Origin: Anaerolineales bacterium
GTDB lineage: Bacteria > Chloroflexota > Anaerolineae > Anaerolineales > Villigracilaceae
DNA length: 15,427 bases
Direction of reading: 5' to 3'
Assembly: GCA_025938055.1 (NCBI GenBank)
Contig: JAICQC010000060.1
Span: 1-15,427, forward strand
Under the pieces are notes generated by a model, which worked only from the letters and a program-made list of their open reading frames with translations, made no database searches and was not told the origin of the DNA. Of the stretch, positions 1-7,072 are shown in pieces; position 1 is the stretch's first letter; every line of letters starts with the position of its first letter. The position numbers and the translations under genes were made by a program.

Positions 1-247
1 TAATCCTGGCGTAAGAGCTATGCACAGCGCTATGGAATCGGTTTGGGGTTCGCGTCCGTTCTACCGCCGCGAAGGCGGATCCATAGGCGCGGTGGCGATG
101 CTCCAGCAGATCTGCGGCGTGGAGTCGGTACTGGGAGGTATGGGATTGCCCAGTGACAACGACCATTCACCGAACGAACACATGCACCAGCCCACCTGGG
201 ACAAGGGCAGCGACGCGTTCATCCAATTCTTTTATAACCTGGGATAA
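1..247 (+). CDS. M20-family metallopeptidase/dipeptidase, C-terminal fragment
   Basis: The gene enters from the left edge and only its last 82 residues are visible; the frame is open from base 2 to the TAA ending at 247. M20/M25/M40 enzymes are cytoplasmic zinc-dependent di- and aminopeptidases or deacylases with two catalytic metals. The visible part matches the end of the catalytic domain: an EGGSIGAVAMLQQ stretch (family EGGSIP), a GLPSDNDHSPNE segment whose His is the usual last metal ligand, and a terminal helix ending FIQFFYNLG. The Pro normally found after GGSI is Gly here, which is a minor change. The metal ligands of the N-terminal half lie outside the window, so activity cannot be judged. 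The substrate is unknown. It could equally be annotated as dipeptidase, peptidase M20 or succinyl-diaminopimelate desuccinylase-like, and the fragment cannot separate these. Confidence 0.87.
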   Translation, partial: NPGVRAMHSAMESVWGSRPFYRREGGSIGAVAMLQQICGVESVLGGMGLPSDNDHSPNEHMHQPTWDKGSDAFIQFFYNLG

Positions 248-255
248 TCTAGAAG

Positions 256-299
256 AACCTTGCGAAGGTTTGCCGTAAAAAAAACAACCTTCGCAAGGT
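256..299. repeat. Double palindrome / 14-bp inverted repeat
   Basis: Left arm 257-270 (ACCTTGCGAAGGTT) and right arm 286-299 (AACCTTCGCAAGGT) are perfect reverse complements around a 15-nt A-rich loop. Each arm is itself nearly palindromic (AACCTT-GCG-AAGGTT), so two small hairpins or one long one can form. It lies 9 bp after the peptidase stop and could end that transcript. On the minus strand the right-hand small hairpin is followed by eight Ts, so it also looks like a minus-strand terminator. The first ten bases of the same unit recur at the last ten bases of the window, which suggests a dispersed repeat. Confidence 0.7.
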
Positions 300-314
300 G
301 TAGAATTGTTAAGT

Positions 315-340
315 CGTCCCGCAAAGGCGGGACGGTTTTA
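315..340 (+). terminator. Hairpin with short T-tract before the DUF1385 gene
   Basis: CGTCCCGC (315-322) pairs with GCGGGACG (327-334) around the loop AAAG, followed by GTTTTAT. An 8-bp GC-rich stem plus four Ts is a moderate intrinsic terminator for the upstream peptidase transcript. It ends only 8 nt before the AAGGTG ribosome binding site of the next gene. If that gene's promoter lies upstream, the hairpin would be in its leader. Confidence 0.55.
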
Positions 341-356
341 TAAGGTGCAATCATTT

Positions 357-1259
357 ATGGAAGACAAGCGAGGCAGTCCTGTGGATAAAATCATTTCGTA
401 TGGCGGACAGGCAGTGATCGAAGGGGTGATGATGCGCGGGCAAAAAGCCTTTGCAATTGCAATGCGCGCACCTGATGGAAATATCGTGGTCCACAAGGAG
501 AACCTTGCCTCGGTCTATCGATCGAAGATCACGAAGATTCCCTTTCTACGCGGGATCATTTTGCTCTGGGATGCGCTCGGACTCGGTATACGTGCCCTCA
601 CGCTTTCTGCCAATACCCAGACGGGCGAAGATGAAAAACTCGAGGGTCCGGCGCTTTATCTTACGCTGGGCATTTCTCTCTCGGTTGGCATCGGGCTGTT
701 CTTCCTGCTGCCGGCCGGGCTTGGCGGACTCGCGGAAAGCAACCTGGGCTGGAACCCCTGGCTGGCGAACCTGCTGGAAGGTATTATCCGTTTGGTTCTT
801 CTGGTCGCGTATATCTGGGCGATCGGCTTTATGCCCGATATCCGGCGTCTCTTCGGCTACCACGGCGCAGAGCACAAGACCATCAATGCTTATGAAGCAG
901 GCGCGGAGCTGACTCCTGAATCTGTGGCAAAGTTTTCGCTGGAGCATCCGCGCTGCGGTACAGCCTTCATGCTCACTTTGGTACTGATCTCGATTGTTGT
1001 TTTCACCGCCTTGGGACCACTCTCCATGTTCTGGAGGCTTGCCAGCCGCGTGCTGCTGATCCCCATCCTCGCGGGCATTTCGGTGGAATACATCCGCTGG
1101 ACAGCAAACCATCTGGATTCGCCTCTGGTGCGGTTCCTTATCAAGCCAAATCTGGCATTGCAAGCGCTGACCACCCGCGAACCCGACGCGTCGATGTTGG
1201 AGGTCGCGATTGAATCCTTCAAGACAATGAGGAAAGCGGAACAGGAATTGGTCGTGTAG
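357..1259 (+). CDS. DUF1385 family membrane protein (YqhQ-like)
   Basis: A 300-residue integral membrane protein of the DUF1385/YqhQ family, whose biochemical role is not established. The signature GGQAVIEGVMMRG is at residues 16-28 and YHGAEHKTINAYE at 168-180, followed by HPRCGTAF (197-204). Hydrophobic segments lie near residues 65-80, 101-124, 141-158, 205-220 and 231-245. The C-terminal helix carries the usual Q-LTTREPD-MLEVAI pattern. The frame is open further upstream to a TTG at 306, but I chose ATG 357 because AAGGTG at 342-347 sits 9 nt before it and the family normally begins shortly before the GGQAV motif. GTG 381 is a weaker alternative. The gene is a single unit bounded by hairpins on both sides. 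Conserved His, Glu and Cys residues suggest metal binding or catalysis, but that is inference. Confidence 0.93.
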   Translation: MEDKRGSPVDKIISYGGQAVIEGVMMRGQKAFAIAMRAPDGNIVVHKENLASVYRSKITKIPFLRGIILLWDALGLGIRALTLSANTQTGEDEKLEGPALYLTLGISLSVGIGLFFLLPAGLGGLAESNLGWNPWLANLLEGIIRLVLLVAYIWAIGFMPDIRRLFGYHGAEHKTINAYEAGAELTPESVAKFSLEHPRCGTAFMLTLVLISIVVFTALGPLSMFWRLASRVLLIPILAGISVEYIRWTANHLDSPLVRFLIKPNLALQALTTREPDASMLEVAIESFKTMRKAEQELVV

Positions 1260-1290
1260 GTCATGTTTTCAACGTGACATGCTTGCTGCC

Positions 1291-1331
1291 AGGACAGGCT
1301 GCATTTTCGTGCAGGTCTGTCCTTATTTTTT
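1291..1331 (+). terminator. Intrinsic terminator after the DUF1385 gene
   Basis: AGGACAG (1291-1297) pairs with CTGTCCT (1317-1323), continued inside by CTGCA/TGCAG with a small bulge and a TTTTCG loop. TATTTTTTATT follows. It lies 32 bp past the stop and is a strong plus-strand intrinsic terminator. Confidence 0.85.
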
Positions 1332-1359
1332 ATTAATTTCCGGGTTATAGAATTCCTGT

Positions 1360-2238
1360 ATGCGAAATCGAAAGTTGACGAGAATCAGCGCCGCTATCCT
1401 TATACTGATGGGACTATGCGCGGGCGGCTACCTACTCTATGACCGCGGGCGTCCCGCGCCGGTCCCGATGAAACAGGAGTTGTATGAGGGTGTGACCTAT
1501 CGACGCATTGTGTGGTTGCTCCCACGGCCGATGATCGCTCACGTATTGGCGATCGATACAAAAACAAACGGGATAGAATTCCTAGTCACGCCGCCTGACT
1601 CGGAAGGTGAGACGCCATTGAACGCGCGTACCACTTCCCAATTCCTCGAAGAATTCGATGTACAGATTGCGATCAATGGCGGGGGCTTCTCTCCCTGGTG
1701 GTCTCACGGTCCTGCGGATTATTATCCGCATGTGGGTGACCCGGTGGCTCCTTCCGGACTCACAGCATCGAATGGCGAGGTCTACTGGACCGAAAGTGAT
1801 ACTGAGGGCGTCCCGCCCGTCCTGTATATCAGTCGCAGAAATGCCCTGTCATTCAATCATCAGCCGAACAGAGTGCACACCGCCATCTCCGGCGATCGTA
1901 TGCTCCTCCTCAAAGGAGAGATCGTCCCTGACCTGGATGACAGTGAATTGGAACCGCGCACCGCGATAGGGATCAACCGCAACGGGCGCTATCTTTATCT
2001 CGTGGTCGTGGATGGCCGCCAGCCATTTTACAGTGATGGAGTAACCTTTGCCGACCTGGCAAACCTGTTGCTCGAACAGGGAGCTTTCCAGGCGATGAGC
2101 CTGGACGGCGGTGGCTCCTCTACGATGGTTATCGAAGATCAGGATGGTACACCAAGAATCTTGAATTCGCCCATTGATCACTACATCCCCGGCACCGAAA
2201 GACCGGTTGGGAACCATTTCGGGATTTATGTACGGTAA
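1360..2238 (+). CDS. Membrane-anchored phosphodiester glycosidase family protein (NAGPA domain)
   Basis: A 292-residue protein with a short basic N-terminus and one hydrophobic helix (about residues 9-27), then an extracytoplasmic domain. The domain matches the NAGPA / phosphodiester glycosidase family (Pfam PF09992), named after the mammalian uncovering enzyme that removes GlcNAc from a phosphodiester. Visible landmarks are AINGGGF (104-110), TAIGINRNGRYLYLVVVDGR (201-220), ADLANLL (231-237) and SLDGGGSSTMV (247-257), ending in a PVGNHFGIYV tail. Cys20 lacks the small residue before it that a lipobox requires, so a signal anchor is more likely than a lipoprotein. No clear Shine-Dalgarno precedes the ATG. 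TATAGA at 1346-1351 lies 8 nt before it, so a leaderless or nearly leaderless transcript is possible. It probably acts on a cell-envelope glycoconjugate, but the substrate is unknown. Confidence 0.92.
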   Translation: MRNRKLTRISAAILILMGLCAGGYLLYDRGRPAPVPMKQELYEGVTYRRIVWLLPRPMIAHVLAIDTKTNGIEFLVTPPDSEGETPLNARTTSQFLEEFDVQIAINGGGFSPWWSHGPADYYPHVGDPVAPSGLTASNGEVYWTESDTEGVPPVLYISRRNALSFNHQPNRVHTAISGDRMLLLKGEIVPDLDDSELEPRTAIGINRNGRYLYLVVVDGRQPFYSDGVTFADLANLLLEQGAFQAMSLDGGGSSTMVIEDQDGTPRILNSPIDHYIPGTERPVGNHFGIYVR

Positions 2239-2252
2239 CTGCCTGAGGAAGT

Positions 2253-2453
2253 CTACTTGCGATGATTGGGCGAAAAGATCTCTTCGATCCGTAGTTCGAA
2301 CAGTTCAGCGATCTTGAATGCCAGCGGAAGGCTGGGGTCATATTTTTCCGTCTCGATGGCATTGACCGTCTGGCGTGACACGTCCAGCTTCTCCGCCAAG
2401 TCCGCCTGAGACCAGCCTCGTTCCGCCCGCAGGTCACGCAAACGGTTCTTCAT
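2253..2453 (-). CDS. Small Xre/Cro-type HTH transcriptional regulator
   Basis: A 66-residue protein that is almost entirely one helix-turn-helix domain (HTH_3). The helices QADLAEKLDV and SRQTVNAIETEKYDPSLPLAFKIAELF (about residues 19-53) match the compact YozG-like regulators that accompany small membrane proteins. It is the last gene of the minus-strand operon. Its ATG (2453-2451) overlaps the TGA of the preceding gene in an ATGA, and no good Shine-Dalgarno is seen, so translation is likely coupled. Such regulators usually repress their own operon. The palindromes at 3289-3308 and 3253-3270 are natural candidate sites, though this link is inferred from position only. The gene converges on the phosphodiester glycosidase gene with only 14 bp between the stops. 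Confidence 0.93.
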   Translation of the reverse strand: MKNRLRDLRAERGWSQADLAEKLDVSRQTVNAIETEKYDPSLPLAFKIAELFELRIEEIFSPNHRK

Positions 2454-2848
2454 TGGTAGCGTCTCGAGGCAATAGCCACCCCGAGGAAGTACAAAAGTGG
2501 CAGATAGCCCCAGGTGTGACGATAACTCCAGTCTTCGGGGGAAAGAGGGATCGCCAGTTGAAGCAAGCCGAGCAACATGAACAAGAGTATTGCTAGAGGA
2601 AAGGCGATTGCGAGAGCCTCCAACTGGATTCGGCGCTGGAGTTCATCCATCGAGTGTATGCTTGCCAGGATGAAAAGCAGAAAGAAAGCGAACGGCAGCA
2701 TGGGTGCCAGTGCAACGATAACGCGCCATCCTTGCGGAAGCTGATTGCTATCCAGCAGGGCGCGTGTCAGTAAGTAGACAATCACCCAGGTCAATGCTGT
2801 GAACATGACCGTCCATGGTCCCGGCGACTTCTGAAAGATCCTTTTCAT
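2450..2848 (-). CDS. Small four-helix membrane protein, paralogue of the gene upstream
   Basis: A 132-residue protein of unknown function with four hydrophobic segments (about residues 14-32, 42-62, 78-97 and 113-128). Between helices 2 and 3 is the charged amphipathic stretch SMDELQRRIQLEA, and the protein ends in SRRYQ. Both features are shared with the upstream protein, so the two look like a tandem duplication that has diverged. I chose ATG 2848 over the longer frame to 2887. GGAGGT (2858-2853) sits 4 nt before it, and its ATG overlaps the upstream TGA in an ATGA. Its own stop overlaps the regulator's start in the same way. I know similar small membrane proteins beside Xre regulators only as uncharacterised. 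No enzymatic motif is visible. Confidence 0.88.
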   Translation of the reverse strand: MKRIFQKSPGPWTVMFTALTWVIVYLLTRALLDSNQLPQGWRVIVALAPMLPFAFFLLFILASIHSMDELQRRIQLEALAIAFPLAILLFMLLGLLQLAIPLSPEDWSYRHTWGYLPLLYFLGVAIASRRYQ

Positions 2849-3225
2849 CCGTACCTCCGTGAGAAGTAGGACAGCCCAATTCCCCATAACATCACCATCA
2901 TTGGAAAGACGAAGAACAGGGAAAATCTGGGGAATCCCACCAGCTCGAGAAAGCCATAGGCGAATGTAAGCAAACCGGTAGTTCCGGCTGCAAAGCCGAT
3001 TGCCTGGAGCTGGATTCTTTGCTGGAGCTCGTCGATCTCCGAAAGGTAACGTACAAAACCGGAGACCAGAAACAGGACCGGAATGACAGGTAGCAGCGCG
3101 AGTAGGAAGCGCCAGGGTGAATCGCCAAGGTTGTTGAGCGCCAGTTGGGAGGCAATAATGACAACTGCATATGCAAGCATGGCGATTATGAATTCACGCG
3201 CATACCTCTTGGAAGCTTGGTTCAT
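2845..3225 (-). CDS. Small four-helix membrane protein, first gene of the Xre operon
   Basis: A 126-residue integral membrane protein of unknown function. Hydrophobic segments lie near residues 11-31, 38-58, 74-95 and 101-119. The loop between helices 2 and 3 carries YLSEIDELQQRIQLQA, and the C-terminus is SRRYG. These signatures recur in the next gene, which is a paralogue. The frame is open to 3288, but the start is placed at ATG 3225 because AGGAGA (3240-3235) lies 9 nt upstream and the mapped promoter puts the transcript start near 3270, downstream of the longer frame's ATG. It heads a three-gene operon, with an ATGA overlap into the second gene. The DELQ-RIQL segment could be a cytoplasmic amphipathic helix for dimerisation or partner binding, but this is inference. 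Confidence 0.9.
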   Translation of the reverse strand: MNQASKRYAREFIIAMLAYAVVIIASQLALNNLGDSPWRFLLALLPVIPVLFLVSGFVRYLSEIDELQQRIQLQAIGFAAGTTGLLTFAYGFLELVGFPRFSLFFVFPMMVMLWGIGLSYFSRRYG

Positions 3226-3234
3226 ATACTTATT

Positions 3235-3240
3235 TCTCCT
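3235..3240 (-). promoter_or_regulatory. Ribosome binding site AGGAGA deciding the start at 3225
   Basis: AGGAGA on the minus strand lies 9 nt before ATG 3225. The longer in-frame start at 3288 has no such site and lies upstream of the likely transcript start. Confidence 0.75.
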
Positions 3241-3252
3241 ATCTATAAGCCA

Positions 3253-3270
3253 TGTAAAGGAAGCTTTACA
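3253..3270. promoter_or_regulatory. Inverted repeat TGTAAAG-N4-CTTTACA, probable operator at the transcript start
   Basis: TGTAAAG (3253-3259) and CTTTACA (3264-3270) form a perfect 7-bp inverted repeat with a 4-bp spacer. The predicted start point of the minus-strand operon is about 3270, so the repeat covers roughly +1 to +18. A third copy of the half-site, CTTTACA, is at 3311-3317, just upstream of the -35 box. Position and symmetry suggest repressor binding, perhaps by the operon's own Xre protein. Confidence 0.6.
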
Positions 3271-3276
3271 CTCCGA

Positions 3277-3305
3277 AATATAAAACAACCCTTGACATAT
3301 GTCAA
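3277..3305 (-). promoter_or_regulatory. Near-consensus housekeeping promoter of the membrane-protein/Xre operon
   Basis: On the minus strand TTGACA (3305-3300) is followed by a 17-nt spacer and TATATT (3282-3277). This is a full -35 match, optimal spacing and a 5/6 match at -10. The leader to ATG 3225 is about 45 nt and contains the AGGAGA ribosome binding site. The strength of the promoter, with palindromes over it, argues for tight repression. Confidence 0.75.
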
Positions 3306-3308
3306 GGG
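3289..3308. promoter_or_regulatory. Perfect 20-bp palindrome over the -35 box, probable operator
   Basis: CCCTTGACATATGTCAAGGG is identical to its reverse complement over all 20 bases. The minus-strand -35 hexamer is one half of it, so any protein bound here would block RNA polymerase. No T-tract follows, so it is not a terminator. A palindrome of this length with continuous symmetry suits a homodimeric regulator. Confidence 0.65.
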
Positions 3309-3404
3309 TCCTTTACATCGTCTTTTCATCCTTGAGCCAACAATTTCCCATTCTATGCAAGTTTGCTCGGTCACTCTGTTCCTTGCAATGATAACTACAA
3401 GTCA

Positions 3405-3538
3405 TCTCAAAAACACTATGTCACTCTGAGGGAGCGTTTGCGGCGACCGAAGAGTCTCGTAATTTCGGTGTCAGAGATCCTCACCTGCACTGGCACGCAG
3501 GTGCAAGTGTCGCTTCGCTCAGGATGACATTTTTGAGA
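3405..3538. repeat. Degenerate inverted-repeat element (REP/MITE-like) without genes
   Basis: The ends mirror each other. The left starts TCTCAAAAA (3405-3413) and continues through TGTCACTCTGAG (3419-3430). The right reads inward as TCTCAAAAA, TGTCATCCTGAG and CGAAGCG on the other strand (3538 back to 3511). Inside are a short hairpin CACCTGC/GCAGGTG (3482-3488, 3497-3503) and pieces of the AGAGTCTC/GAGATCCTC type. The TGTCA-CTGAG-GAAGCG wording resembles dispersed intergenic repeats I associate with Chloroflexota. It has no coding capacity and abuts the nuclease stop by 6 bp, so it may double as its transcript end. The remainder of this 319-bp gene-free stretch holds the operon promoter on the left and, at 3318-3404, nothing I recognise. 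Confidence 0.65.
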
Positions 3539-3544
3539 CAAGCT

Positions 3545-4375
3545 CTAGAACGCGATCTCCCCGATCTGCTCAAAGTTGACGTCAAACAATTCCTCCGCCT
3601 CCATATCTGCTTCCGCCTGTTCGATATCGCCGGCGCGGATGCCGCGTTCACAGTAGGACCTGTAGGTGCAGAAGAGGCACTTTTGACGATCCTCCGTCAG
3701 CGGGTAGGAGGAGGCGCTTGCAACTTCCTCTGAAAGCTTGAGCAGGGTATCCCAATCTCGGGTGAATTGCGCAGACGTGTATGGGAAGCGGGCGGGATCA
3801 TCTGGAAAATCCGCGAACCAGTAGATCATCTCGATCTGCTCCGGCTCGAACGGTTTGCCGTTGTTTAGATGCGCGCCCGCCTGAACGAGCAGGGCGCGAT
3901 AGACCCGCGTCTGCATACGCGCGGAGAGCCATTCGTTACGCGGCCGCTTGCGATAGGTCTTCCAGTCGTAGATGGTAACTTTGCCATTGTGGACGGCTAT
4001 CAGATCATACTTGGCAAGCAGCCGATAGTTACCGAGCGGAGAAGAAAGAGTTGCCTCAGGGTAAAGACCTGCCATGTTTCTTAAGTTTGCCAGGTCGTTT
4101 GAATTCTGGAAATTCTCCCACCATCTCTGCAAATTCACAGTGTTGGCAAACCTGGCGATCTGTTCCGCCGGAATGCCGATCAGATACTGCTGGACGAGCC
4201 GATGGAAATATTCGCCTTCCTGCTGATGTTTCTCGTTCTCGAGCGTGGGTTCGGTTTCCGCCGCGGGGTACGACAAACGATCCAGATAGCGAAGTTTGAA
4301 TCGCTGGGCGCAATCCAAATAATCCTGCAAGGAGGATTGTGAAAGAGTGGTCAGTTGAAAGGGTTGCATCTTCAT
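3545..4375 (-). CDS. PD-(D/E)XK nuclease family protein with Fe-S cysteines (RecB/AddB/Cas4-like)
   Basis: A 276-residue protein matching the PDDEXK_1 fold (Pfam PF12705), the nuclease module of RecB, AddB and Cas4. Catalytic landmarks run in order: EGEYFHRL with His58, KYDLI with Asp124, IYDWKT with Asp137 and Lys139, then QTRVYRALL with Gln155 and Tyr159. Cysteines at 22, 233, 236 and 242 (one near the N-terminus, then CX2CX5C) fit the [4Fe-4S] staple of AddB/Cas4 nucleases. All key residues are present, so it should be active on DNA, probably in repair or recombination. No helicase or cas gene is beside it. The acidic tail after residue 250 is unusual. ATG 4375 and the in-frame ATG 4369 are both possible. 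TATAAT lies 11 nt upstream, so the mRNA may be nearly leaderless. Confidence 0.92.
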   Translation of the reverse strand: MKMQPFQLTTLSQSSLQDYLDCAQRFKLRYLDRLSYPAAETEPTLENEKHQQEGEYFHRLVQQYLIGIPAEQIARFANTVNLQRWWENFQNSNDLANLRNMAGLYPEATLSSPLGNYRLLAKYDLIAVHNGKVTIYDWKTYRKRPRNEWLSARMQTRVYRALLVQAGAHLNNGKPFEPEQIEMIYWFADFPDDPARFPYTSAQFTRDWDTLLKLSEEVASASSYPLTEDRQKCLFCTYRSYCERGIRAGDIEQAEADMEAEELFDVNFEQIGEIAF

Positions 4376-4386
4376 ATAGGAATTGA

Positions 4387-4392
4387 ATTATA
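4387..4392 (-). promoter_or_regulatory. -10 box TATAAT upstream of the nuclease gene
   Basis: A perfect TATAAT reads on the minus strand, 11 nt before ATG 4375. No convincing -35 is seen at 16-18 bp. Transcription would start about 4-5 nt before the ATG, consistent with the lack of a Shine-Dalgarno. Confidence 0.5.
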
Positions 4393-4421
4393 GCATCATG
4401 CAAAACCGACTCGAGTTCGGT

Positions 4422-4427
4422 TATACT
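4422..4427 (+). promoter_or_regulatory. -10 box TATACT upstream of the TerC-family gene
   Basis: TATACT lies 33 nt before ATG 4461, leaving room for a leader with the AAGGAG site. The -35 region is poor. It is about 30 bp from the minus-strand TATAAT at 4387-4392, so the two promoters are divergent and close. Confidence 0.45.
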
Positions 4428-4446
4428 TTGCGAAGTTTACTAACTC

Positions 4447-4452
4447 AAGGAG
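4447..4452 (+). promoter_or_regulatory. Ribosome binding site AAGGAG deciding the start at 4461
   Basis: AAGGAG lies 8 nt before ATG 4461. The longer frame to 4383 begins inside the divergent promoter region and adds an unconserved stretch, so it is rejected. Confidence 0.8.
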
Positions 4453-4460
4453 AAGAGTTT

Positions 4461-5279
4461 ATGGATTGGATCACTCAACCCGCAACCTGGATCGCGTTTC
4501 TCACCCTGGTAGCGCTCGAACTGGTGCTGGGCGTGGACAATGTAATCTTCATTTCCATTTTGGCTGGCAAGCTCCCACCGGATCAGCAGCAGCGGGCGCG
4601 AACAACTGGTATTCTGATGGCAGTGCTCACACGCATTTTGCTCCTGTTCTCAATTTCGTTGATCATCGGACTGACAGAACCACTCTTTGCCCTGGCAGGG
4701 TTTCGGATTTCGGGTCGTGACCTGGTGCTGATCGCGGGCGGGCTGTTCCTGCTTTGGAAAAGCGTGCATGAGATCCATCAAAAGCTTGAGGGGCAGGAAG
4801 GGCAGGGAACAGCGCGAGTCGGGGCCGCGTTCTGGAATGTGATCGTTCAGATCATGCTGCTCGATATCGTGTTTTCACTGGATTCGGTCATTACCGCCAT
4901 AGGCATGGTGGATCACATCGAGATCATGGTCGCAGCCGTGATCATCGCTGCGGTCGTGATGGTTTTCAGTGCCAGGCCGCTCGGCGATTTTGTCGAGCGC
5001 CATCCCACGGTCAAGATGCTCGCGCTGAGCTTCCTGCTGCTGATCGGTTTTACGCTGATCGTTGAAGGTTTGCACCAGCATATCCCCAAGGGATATATCT
5101 ACTTCGCCATGGGTTTCTCCGTGCTGGTGGAAATGCTCAACTTGCGTATACGAGGGTCACAGCCTGTGTCTCTGCATGAGCCATACCGGAAGGCTGTGGC
5201 TGGCGGGGTGGCAGCCGCCGTTGCTGATGTACCGACGAAGGCGCAACCAAAGAAGAAAACTGGAAAGAAAAGAAAGTAA
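4461..5279 (+). CDS. TerC family integral membrane protein (predicted metal-ion transporter)
   Basis: A 272-residue TerC/YgdQ-type membrane protein. The family is linked to tellurite resistance in name. Characterised members such as Alx/MntX, YkoY and YceF export manganese, so metal efflux from the cytoplasm is the likely role. Two similar halves each begin with an acidic motif in a helix: LELVLGVDNVIFI (Glu20, Asp26) and LLDIVFSLDSVITAIGM (Asp135, Asp141). About seven hydrophobic segments run from residue 10 to 240, with a cytoplasmic loop HEIHQKLEGQEGQG near 103-116. The C-terminus ends in a very basic tail rich in Lys. No second domain (CBS or CorC) follows, so this is the short form. The gene stands alone between a divergent nuclease gene and a shared terminator. 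I see no yybP-like riboswitch in the short leader. Confidence 0.92.
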   Translation: MDWITQPATWIAFLTLVALELVLGVDNVIFISILAGKLPPDQQQRARTTGILMAVLTRILLLFSISLIIGLTEPLFALAGFRISGRDLVLIAGGLFLLWKSVHEIHQKLEGQEGQGTARVGAAFWNVIVQIMLLDIVFSLDSVITAIGMVDHIEIMVAAVIIAAVVMVFSARPLGDFVERHPTVKMLALSFLLLIGFTLIVEGLHQHIPKGYIYFAMGFSVLVEMLNLRIRGSQPVSLHEPYRKAVAGGVAAAVADVPTKAQPKKKTGKKRK

Positions 5280-5289
5280 GCCCACAATA

Positions 5290-5323
5290 AAAAGAGGTGG
5301 ATTGATGGTCCACCTCTTTTCTT

Positions 5324-5326
<3 letters not shown>
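5290..5326. terminator. Bidirectional terminator between the TerC-family gene and pyrG
   Basis: AAAAGAGGTGGA (5290-5301) and TCCACCTCTTTT (5309-5320) form a perfect 12-bp stem with a 7-nt loop. T-rich sequence follows on the plus strand, and the A-rich left arm gives a U-tract on the minus strand. It serves both convergent genes; its right arm ends 3 nt from the pyrG stop. Confidence 0.88.
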
Positions 5327-7027
<1,701 letters not shown>

Positions 7028-7072
7028 GGGATTGCGTACATTGTGGGTTGCTCGCCGAAGGCGTCTTCGTCT

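Noticed and set aside
546..1163. Long minus-strand open frame of 205 codons opposite the DUF1385 gene
   Set aside because: It is antisense to a clear conserved gene, with Gln/Arg-rich composition and no ribosome binding site or recognisable domain.
2129..2437. 102-codon minus-strand frame overlapping the Xre gene and the end of the glycosidase
   Set aside because: It is a different frame from the conserved HTH protein, with no start signal or domain.
2253..2848. Toxin-antitoxin reading of the small protein plus Xre pair
   Set aside because: The partners are four-helix membrane proteins with no toxin motif, and there are two of them; a regulator of a membrane module fits better.
3083..3429. 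Short plus-strand frames across the operon promoter
   Set aside because: They cross the palindromes and promoter of the minus-strand operon and have no coding character.
3482..3503. Hairpin CACCTGC/GCAGGTG as terminator of the nuclease gene
   Set aside because: No T-tract on either strand; treated as internal structure of the repeat element.
3545..4375. Possible Cas4 implying a CRISPR-Cas locus
   Set aside because: No repeats with regular spacing and no other cas gene in the window; the protein fits the wider RecB/AddB-like group as well.
4425..4437. ACTTTGCGAAGTT near the TerC promoter as a third copy of the 256-299 palindrome
   Set aside because: It matches the centre TGCGAAG only loosely and is short enough for chance.
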